In this document: in pieces, positions 56,008-64,000 of the stretch
How the letters are laid out: each line of letters starts with the position of its first letter
How positions within the stretch are numbered: position 1 is the stretch's first letter
Origin: Botryotinia globosa
Taxonomy: Eukaryota; Ascomycota; Leotiomycetes; Helotiales; Sclerotiniaceae
NCBI GenBank assembly: GCA_014898425.1
Contig: RCSZ01000002.1
Span: 1 to 64,000 of the forward strand
Direction: 5' to 3'
Length of the DNA stretch: 64,000 bases
Made by a program: the position numbers and the translations under genes
Notes under the pieces: generated by a model
Databases searched by the model: none
Told to the model about the DNA's origin: nothing
Seen by the model: only the letters and a program-made list of their open reading frames with translations

Positions 56008-57287
56008 ATGTCGATACTTAATTACTGGACCGTTGCAGCGTTGGTACTGGGCCTCGCGGCCCTTACACCGGGCATTATGGGTATGTTGGGGCTGGGAGGA
56101 AATAAGTTCTTGGTGAGAGGAAAGGTACGATCAATTGTTTTATCTTCGCTGGCTGGGTGCTTCATGTTTGCATAGATGTGCTAACACCTCATGTCGATAG
56201 ACAGTCCTCTTGACCGGCGCTTCAGAAGGAATGGGAAAGAGTGTTGCAATTCAATTGGCAAAAAAGGGGGCAAATGTGATAATTGCTGCGAGAAACGTCG
56301 GAAAATTGGAGAAGGCAATGGTGGAAATCAAGGTATTCATTAGTGTTTTTCGTTTCTTCGTGGAGGGGAAAGTAAAGATCGGGGTGAGATGTGGAATTGA
56401 AGGAAATTTTGAGGAGAAGAGATACTTCGATACCATTTGAGCCTCGAAGGGGGACTGGTAGGGGGAATAAATACAAGACCAAGGGCTTTTAGACGGGCTC
56501 AACTAACACCTCACAGGCCGCAGCTCTCTCCCCCTCAACGCAATCTTTCCAGTATATTTCCGCAGACGTCTCTATTCCTACCGAAGCCGCACGCATACTC
56601 GAAGAAGCCACTAGATTCAATTCTTCTAATCCTCCAGACATTGTCTGGTGTGTCGCAGGCACTTCTACTCCCGGCTTCTTTCTCGATACGAATCCCCAGA
56701 AACTTCGCACACAAATGGACATAAACTATTGGTCTTGTGCAGATATGGCTCATTGCGTTTTGAAATCCTGGCTCTCCACTTCCAACGCCGAGAAGAAAGA
56801 CCGACATTTAATCTTCACCAGTAGCGTTTTAGCCTTCTATTCCGTCGTGGGTTATACACCATATTCGCCGACCAAGGCTGCGATCAAAAGTTTGAGCGAT
56901 ACCTTATATCAAGAAGTCCTACTGTATCCCAATCCTCCACAAATTCACACAATTTTTCCGGGTACAATAGCTAGCCCAGGATTAGAGATCGAGAATCAAG
57001 GCAAACCGGAAATCACACATTTATTGGAGGAAACGGATCCGATACAAACACCAGATGAAGTTGCAAAAAACGCGATTAGGGGCTTGGAAAGAGGAGAATA
57101 TCTGATTACGGTGGGTTGGCTAGGAAGTATGATGAGGGCTTGCGCATGGGGAGGTAGTAGGAGAGGGAATTGGGTGTTGGATACCTTGGTTACATGGGGG
57201 ACTTGTGTGGTTTGGGGCTTCGTCGGAAGGGATTTAGATGGGAAAGTTAGGAGGTGGGGAGAGGCGAAAGGGTTTAAAAGGAAGTGA
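56008..57287 (+). CDS. TSC10: 3-ketodihydrosphingosine (3-ketosphinganine) reductase
   Basis: Exons 56008-56124, 56201-56332 and 56517-57287 give 339 residues; introns are 76 and 184 nt, the second longer than usual here. An N-terminal membrane helix ([20 protein letters not shown]) precedes the short-chain dehydrogenase core. The NADPH loop is TGASEGMG (44-51) and the adenine-ribose binding segment is IIAARN. The catalytic Ser and Tyr-Lys are TSSVLAFYS (about 184-192) and Y199-SPT-K203. The C-terminus has a hydrophobic hairpin ([18 protein letters not shown]) as in Tsc10/KDSR. It reduces 3-ketodihydrosphingosine, the product of serine palmitoyltransferase, to dihydrosphingosine on the cytosolic face of the ER. 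Confidence 0.92.
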
Positions 57288-58398
57288 AAGATTATGTTGA
57301 GGCGAGCTTGCGCAACGACGGGCCTTTAGATAGGTCATACTAATATTCCGGAAGAAAGTATGACTTCCGAGGGAGGAGCTGCTGTATATAGCGCACCTAT
57401 TCTTGGACACAATCGATAGTATTTGCAGAGCATAGTAGACGCACAAAAGTTTACTCCGCCATAGTCTACCGAAGTACATAACACTAGCTAGATGAATACC
57501 AAAACCTCAGGAGTCTGCGACGGTGCTGCTATCTGCTAAACCTACCACGACATTGAAGGCTGGTGCTGTGTATTTATTCCGCTATATTACGAGATATTCA
57601 ATGTCGCAAGTGCGAGATTCATGTGTAATTGTAGCCGTGTGTCGATACCGGGTTCGTACTTGGGTGCGGTCACGGATCTTGATGAAGGAGTTGAGTCTGT
57701 TAGTGCTTGGTCCTTGTTCAAAGAAGCCCGAAGCGTCGAAGAAGAGTGGATTTAGATTGAACTGATGGGTCGATGGACAGTTCCACACTACCCCGATGGA
57801 CAGTTTCACACTACCCCTCATCCAATTCTAGACTCGCCTTATTGAAAAGATGTATCGTATGTTCAGCGATGCAATTCTTCGTTGAATCACGTTTGGTTTT
57901 GTTGAAACAGAGATAAATGAATTCGAATAAGGGTATTATAGGGCGTATTATGGCTACATATGTCACACAGCGAATGAGATTGGCTTGAATAAATACCGAT
58001 GCTGGTTATGTATGAATTTCGGGGCCTTTATGAACCGAATAGTCTTCAGGCCGAACAGCTTCAACAAAACCCAAAACTGTCAAGCTTCCTAAGATTGAGT
58101 TCCGAAGAACAAAGGAACATAAAGGATATTATAGAAAGAGACATCAATGTGTTTTTCTTCTTTCTTTATTTTCACACAACAAAATGAACAGTCTCGTACT
58201 CGTAACTCCTGGCATTTACCTCCTATTGTTCCTTACCATTGTTCCATCACTCTAATTTGCTGAGATTCTTTTAGAAAGAAATGGCATCGTATAACTACCA
58301 CGAAAAAATACTAATTACGCATATGTTTGGTTTGTCGGGCATATATGAAAATCAGGCCATCCCATATCGTTAACTGCAATTGATTTGGCCACGGAATC
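57288..58398. other. Intergenic between TSC10 and FMO gene
   Basis: The TSC10 3' flank and FMO promoter lie here. A near-perfect 23-bp tandem duplication is at 57772-57817. ORFs around 57580-57820 exist on both strands, but none has domain features. Confidence 0.4.
57772..57817. repeat. 23-bp tandem duplication (one mismatch)
   Basis: The copies at 57772-57794 and 57795-57817 start GATGGACAGT and end CACACTACCCC; the only difference is C against T at position 12 of the unit. Confidence 0.85.
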
Positions 58399-60231
58399 AT
58401 GACTCCAGAAAAACATACCGCAGAAGACCATAATGTCATTATCATTGGTGCAGGATGGCAGGGTATTGCAGCCGCTAGAACATACCTACAGCTCAAACCC
58501 AACATCAAACTGACTGTAATTGACTCTGACAGTAGCATCGGCGGAGTCTGGAGTATTGAGCGAAGCTATCCTGGACTCATTGCCGATAGTCCTGTTGGGT
58601 GCTATGAATTTTCCGATATGTGTATGGATGAAGATCCGGAGTTGGAAATGTGGAAGATAATTCCCGGTCATAAAGTTGGTGAATATCTTCGCAATTTTTC
58701 AAAGAGATTTGGTATCGATGAGCACCTCCGCCTTGATACGAAGGTTTTCTCGGCGGTCCCTGAACTCGGAACTGGTGGCGTCAAGAGGTGGAGTCTAGAA
58801 GTGCAGACGAAAGGAAAAGAAAAGGAATTCCTCAAGTGTGATAAACTGATTGTAGCAAGTGGGCCCTCGTCGGATCCAAGAATGCCGGATCTCGATACGA
58901 GTCAGTTCAATGGACCTGTCTTTCACTCTCTTTATCTAGGTGCACGACATGCCGAGCTTACTGCCGACAAAATTAAGCATGTAACTGTAGTTGGAGGCAA
59001 TAAATCGGCTGCGGAAGTCGTCAATTTATGTGCCACTGCAGGCAAGAAAGTGACTTGGTTAATACGAGAAGGTGGTGCTGGTCCAGGAATGCTTATACAG
59101 GCGAGATCGGGAGGGGTACATACCGCCGCCATCGCATTCTCCAGATGGGCAGGTCTGACGGTTCCATGTCTGTTGAGAACCCACGGATTTTGGTATTGGC
59201 TTTTACATAGTGGTCTCTTTTGGCCCGGTATCTGGTTGATTGGAAAATATTGGGAGTGGGCGTCTCACTATATGTTGAAAGGTCTTTATGAACAGAGCGA
59301 GAATGCTAAGAAAATCGCTCCTGATTTACAACAGTAAGATATTTGTGTAGCGGTGAATTTTACTTTACTAATGAAATACAGTCTCTTTTGGTCGACATCT
59401 GCACCTTCCTTCCTTCAAGAAGGAAGTACTTTGTTTGAAAAGCTGAATGAGGGAGTACTTATAGATGTCGAGCGCACGCATATATCCAAGGTCAATCCCA
59501 ACAGTGTCACTCTCGATAATGGTACTCACCTTGCTACTGACGCAATAATATTCGCCACCGGATGGAATCTTACCTTTTCCAAATTCTTCACACCCGAAAT
59601 GCGTCTTGAGCTGGACCTTCCAATCCCGTTTGGCACGGAACCTCCCGCTGTGAAGGAATATTGGAAAGAGCTCGATCTCGACGCCGATAAATGGGTTCAC
59701 AAAACCTTTCCTTTCTTATCCAACCCACCCAAGACTTATGAAACCCCGCCGGACCATACACCATATCATCTCTATCGCCAATCAGTTCCCACCACTCTAG
59801 CTACGCGCAACGATCGATCTATAATTTTCCTCGGCGTCTTGGCATCCCCCCAAATCCCAACCTATGCTGAACTTTCATCGCTATGGAGTATTGCCTATCT
59901 CGAGAACATGCACGCTCCCGAGATCGATAATGTATTCCGTGACAAATTGACCATGGATCTCGATACCGCGCGGGCAAACGCATTCATGAAGTGGAGATAT
60001 CGACGGGCCGGGATTATCGAACCGAACGTGGGAGCAGAGGTACAGGATCTTTGTGATTTGCTCTGTGAGGAGTTGGGGGTGGAAGCGAGGAGGAAATCGA
60101 GGATTGGGGGCTGGAAGGGTTCGTGGAATGAGTGGTTTGAGCCGTATCGAAGTATGGATTATAAGGGGGTTGTGGGGGAGTTTTTGGAGGTGGTGCGGAA
60201 GAGAGAGGAGGGGAAAACTAAGAGTGAGTAG
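58399..60231 (+). CDS. Flavin-containing monooxygenase-like protein (class B)
   Basis: Exons 58399-59333 and 59382-60231 (48-nt intron, TTACTAATG branch point) give 594 residues; splicing turns CAG-TAA into CAA-CAT-CTC and removes a stop. FAD-binding motif IIIGAGWQGIAAA (residues 14-26) is followed by GGVWSIERSYPGL. The FMO/BVMO identifier appears as FNGPVFHSLYLG, close to FxGxxxHxxxW/F. The NADPH-binding motif is VVGGNKSAAEVV, and the late ATGW motif is IFATGWNLTF. A hydrophobic stretch (FWYWLLHSGLFWPGIWLIG) in the middle may bind membrane or substrate. Such fungal enzymes hydroxylate or Baeyer-Villiger-oxidise varied substrates, often in secondary metabolism. No biosynthetic core gene is in the window, so the substrate is open. 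Confidence 0.88.
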
Positions 60232-62467
60232 AGGGACTTTGGGTCTGGTGTTTGTATGTAATAAGATGCGTTACTTTTTATTCTTTTGGAATGGGCACTT
60301 GAAGCTTGTTGCCTTGCATTTTGAAGTCGCTTTCCAGGTTTTGGAGCGGCTTGGAGATACAATTTGATTTTTGTTACCTACGAATGATACATGACATTGA
60401 CGATTTAATTCCTTTGTCAGAGAACGTGTGGAATACATGACATATGTCCCACGAAATCTTTAGGCGGGTAGAGCATAGAAATCCAATGAAGCGTAGATGC
60501 ATCGCTCATCCGATACAGCTATACCTACCCATCAGCACCGTCTTGGCATTTGCTTCCATCATCGCAAAACAAGGGGATCTCACTGAATAACCGAATCGCA
60601 GTTCCACCCTGGTGGTTCATGATTCCACGACATGTCGGTTTTGGAGCAGGCGCGAAGAGAAAACGAACAATTTCCTGTTCTATGAATGAAGATGAAGAAT
60701 TACGGAAGATAGGATCATTCATACTTTTTTCGCCATTCAAATTGGCGCAAACTAATACGGGGTATCCGGATAGACTTCGTGATCTTGCCATGCATCTCGC
60801 CATTCTCCCGCTTCACTAGCCGGATAAGGCGAAATGATATGGGCAACACAAGGAAGAGAGTACCTTACTACTGCTGTGAGATTCACTTTAATGACTCCAC
60901 ACCAGGAACTGAGTTATATGGTATGCCATTTCCCATAATTAACTGTACCTCTTCCATCGCAAGACATATACTCAACGATTGCTAACCCTCTACGATTCCT
61001 TCCTACGCCATCGAGTCCTTGACCCAAGTACTACAAGCCCTGGCTATTCATGTGGTATACCATCTCCGAATGGCCCAAAGCAGCTTCTTGAAGCGCATTC
61101 CCCTCCATCATCATCGAACTTTTGCTCCACTGAAACGACACGTTGCAGTTCCGAATGACGTCCCATCCTGTGTGAATCATATTTCAAACCACTTCACCAC
61201 ATTTGACTTGTACTCAAGGTAGGGGGTACCAAAACCGAGTATCTTTTTTTCTTCTTCTCAAATCTACTATAGCATCTGGGGAACCTCAAACATCCACACT
61301 TATGAAACTTTCCAATTTTACCCAGCTGTCTGAGAAGTTCGTGCATCGTAGTGAATTCAATTTGTGGAGAGCTGGAATCTGGGAACCTCATTGCTCAGTC
61401 AACCCGCTTATATAATGCGTACTTCACAGATAGATAAAGGGTACAGGAAGTTCAGAAATATACTGATACAAGCTTTATGCATCATTTCCTCATCAAAGAA
61501 ATTGCTCAACTCAACGAGAATCAAGACTCCCTGATACCAGGATATCAGGACACCAGGAGATCAGAAACTTGTGATCTTCAGCAAGCAAGCAAATAACTTG
61601 AACTCTTTGACAAAGTTCAAAGTACAGAGTTCCCAAGGTCATTGAGGAGTCCATCTATCATCTGCTCATATCCTTTCATGAAAACTATGAGTCGCTGATT
61701 CACAGATCAGATTCCATCTTATCAAATGTATGTCAAGGGAAGTGAATCCATATTCTGAGCATATCTTCCGTTCCATGGTGTTTTTAATCTCAGCAACTTT
61801 TGTAATATCAAACAAACATAACTCAAGGTAAGGGTACAATTGCATTCTTAGAGACCATTCACAGCTGGTCTCATATATACAACTGGGTTTTGAAGGTATC
61901 TGGACACCAGCAGAAGGGTACATGCAGGCATCCATCATCGTCTCTTGAACTAAAGTTCCTAAGCAACATATGTGGTTTGAATGAACTTTTGATAACAACA
62001 ACATCAAACCTCGAGCAGCATCACTCAAACTCTTGAGCAACTTACTTGTTTCTCAGCTTACCTGTTTCTCAACGCCGAGACTCTAGCTTGTCCAAAAGAG
62101 TTAGCTCAATTTTCATTTTGAACTTTCCCACAATCTCAAAATAATATTGATTTACAATTTGGAATTTACACGCTGCCTCTTATTGACCTTGACGCCTGAC
62201 CTGGACTTCTCATCAATTCTGCAAGGCTGCGTTCCAGAACCTTGTCATTTTCTATACTCTGGAAATTATCACACATCTTTTCTCGAATATAATCGATTTC
62301 GGCTGCGTTCTTAAATCGTTTTATTCACCTTGCCGAAGTTCATCACTTTCAAGCGGTCGCATTCTGCCGATAAACTCTCTCTGTCTTTTACCACTCGCCA
62401 ACAACACCCACCTTGCACTTTTTAGAATCACATTAAAACTCGGTATACTCTGCTGCCCGGTATCAAG
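60232..62467. other. Intergenic, 2.2 kb, no gene recognised
   Basis: Several ORFs of 60-124 codons occur on both strands, but none has a proper ATG start with protein-like composition or a known motif. A 124-codon minus ORF at 61666-62040 opens with TTG. The last 300 bp are C/T-rich (62300-62420), typical of a fungal core promoter before the next gene. Confidence 0.4.
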
Positions 62468-64000
62468 ATGCGACACTTGCACGTCATGTTGACGATTTTG
62501 ATCGTCTGCCTGTGTTCATTTTTGAGCATGGCAGATGGCTCAGGTTCGAGCATAAGCATCAACGTTCTTACTCTTACGTCATATACTACCGTCTCACCCA
62601 CTCCTATTGTCGTAACATCCTCAGAAGTATGTTGTCCGCGATACCAGACCGATGTGTTCGATGCTAACAGATGTTTTAGTTTGTGACACCAGCTGACCAG
62701 ATTCCTGTCACCTTGACTTCTGCACTGGTCGTTATTTATACCGTCTATCCAGAAAATGAGTCTCCAATAAGAGGAACTGCAACTGAGTTTGCATACCCTA
62801 CATACCTTCCATCGATTGCTGCAACTGTTGCAACATTATCAACCAGCACTACGAGCCTTCCCATCCCACAGACAACTGATAGCTCAGACACTGTTGAGAC
62901 TGATAGCTCAAGTACTGTCGAATCTAGTAGCTCGAGCAATGTTGACAAAAGCACTGGGCCAACAGCATCTTCCACTCGGTCGGCGACTTCGACAAGTAAG
63001 CCAAGTATTGCACCGACCTCTTCTAAAACATCATCATCGGCAATAGCAACTGGCACATTGGTATCAACTCCGCCAAGCAACAATGCCCATAAGTCGGTTC
63101 CAATTGTGGCAATTATAGTGCCTGCTATCGTCGGCGCCATCCTCGCCATCGCTGCACTTGGTTTGCTTGCATGGTGGTTACGCAGAAGAAATTTGAAGAA
63201 GAAAGGCAATAACGCGTCGAACTCCATGGCATCAAGACAAGGAAATATTTACGATGGACATAGCCAATGCTTAAACACAGGAAATAGGGTTTCATGCCAA
63301 GCAGGAAATTCACGACAGGATCGTTTAAGTGTCTTAGATACCTTGGGCTTAACAGACAAAAAGTTGTGGCCATCTTGGCCTTTCGGCGACAAGATGACCT
63401 TGGGCACTGGTGCTATCAAGCAAGCTATGATGGGAGCTGCAGTACCAGTTTCATCAACACCATCGCGACCGGTAAGATCTTATGAGCATGAGTTGCAGTT
63501 TATCACCAGTCCTCGGCCAGCAGAACTTCCAGGCGATCCAACATTATCTGAGAATGAAGTTTCAACAGTACACCAACAACAAACCGAGAATGGCACATCC
63601 ATCGCGCCTCCTATTCCGCCGAAATCTCCAGACAGGGATCTCAAGCTATATGGAAGAAATGCCACTGGACATGCTCCACCTGGGTTGGAACCTTCAAATG
63701 TTAAGAAGAGCATTGATGATTCATCAATGCCACGATGGTCGAATTTTGACGGTCATCTGTCAAACCAAAGTTCTGAACTTCATGGAGCAGTCGCATCCCC
63801 TTCTACGCCAACTACAGCATGGCCGCATGGCAGCAATTCACAAGTTATCGCGCCCGCGCTTCCTCAGGTTCAGAACGACTCGGCTACAACACCAGCAAAG
63901 GCATGGGTCGAACCACCATCACGATTCTCTACTCCCTCAAACAACTCTACCTCGCCCGATGCAACTTCAAATGGCAGCGTTAACAACAGTCCAAAGCAAT
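62468..64000 (+). CDS. Mucin-like single-pass plasma-membrane protein, cut by the window end
   Basis: Exon 1 62468-62626, a 53-nt intron (62627-62679, GTATGT donor, TGCTAACAG branch point, TTTTAG acceptor), then exon 2 open to the window end: 493 residues visible. A signal peptide (MRHLHVMLTILIVCLCSFLS) is followed by a Ser/Thr-rich ectodomain (about 25-190) suited to heavy O-mannosylation. One membrane helix follows at 193-220 (PIVAIIVPAIVGAILAIAAL and then GLLAWWL), with a basic stop-transfer RRRNLKKKG. The cytosolic tail is long, disordered and rich in Pro/Ser. The layout recalls the Wsc/Mid2-type wall-stress sensors, but no WSC or other Cys domain is seen, so a sensor role is only a possibility. 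The 3' end is missing. Confidence 0.75.

Noticed and set aside
61666..62040. 124-codon minus-strand ORF
   Set aside because: No ATG at the start, no recognisable domain, and it lies in a spacer with several chance ORFs.

Overview
The window looks like nuclear DNA of a filamentous ascomycete. Genes are split by short introns (about 47-90 nt) with GTNNGY donors, CTRAY-type branch points and CAG/TAG acceptors, and several encoded proteins have typical fungal partners or forms: alpha-aminoadipate lysine biosynthesis, an NTA1-type amidase, a SCAP-like protein, and a Pth11/rhodopsin-domain membrane protein. The protein flavour and the AT-isochore layout suggest Leotiomycetes, perhaps near the Sclerotiniaceae, but that placement is inference.

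Positions 1-12236 are an extremely AT-rich block without intact genes. It holds (ATTCTT)n-like microsatellites that alternate with a modular satellite. The satellite monomer has a period of about 234 bp, carries an ATTCAATTGAAT palindrome and a CACCACCCCCCT island, and is arranged in short tandem runs that all end in the same module. Embedded in it are a palindrome cluster (9480-9560), a nonsense-mutated coding remnant (9930-10260), and a stretch with GC clusters that resembles mitochondrial DNA (10440-11815). The last satellite module ends directly against the stop codon of a GNAT acetyltransferase gene (12237-12845, minus).

Positions 12850-24000 are gene-poor: a zinc-knuckle protein gene with two inferred introns, an NTA1-like N-terminal amidase gene (4 exons), and a RING-like fragment. 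Positions 24029-38962 are gene-dense and mostly housekeeping: a Derlin (minus), LYS9 saccharopine dehydrogenase (plus), PP5 phosphatase (minus), ESS-2/DGCR14 splicing factor (plus, head-to-head with PP5), COQ8 kinase-like protein (plus), an unusual GH16 protein (plus) and a disordered protein (plus).

After a gene desert (38963-41731) come a small predicted tail-anchored protein gene with an AT-rich long hairpin in its first intron, a secreted beta-propeller lactonase-like protein (minus) and a seven-helix rhodopsin-domain protein (minus). A 4.8 kb stretch rich in microsatellites then leads to a SCAP-like sterol-sensor gene, which is followed by a 3-ketosphinganine reductase (TSC10), an FMO-type monooxygenase, and the 5' part of a mucin-like single-pass membrane protein cut by the window end.

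There is no operon-like system. Derlin, SCAP and TSC10 all act at the ER membrane, but their closeness may be chance. The least ordinary elements are the modular satellite, the hairpin-bearing intron, and recurrent GTTC-type splice donors. I saw no convincing tRNA, rRNA or CRISPR array.
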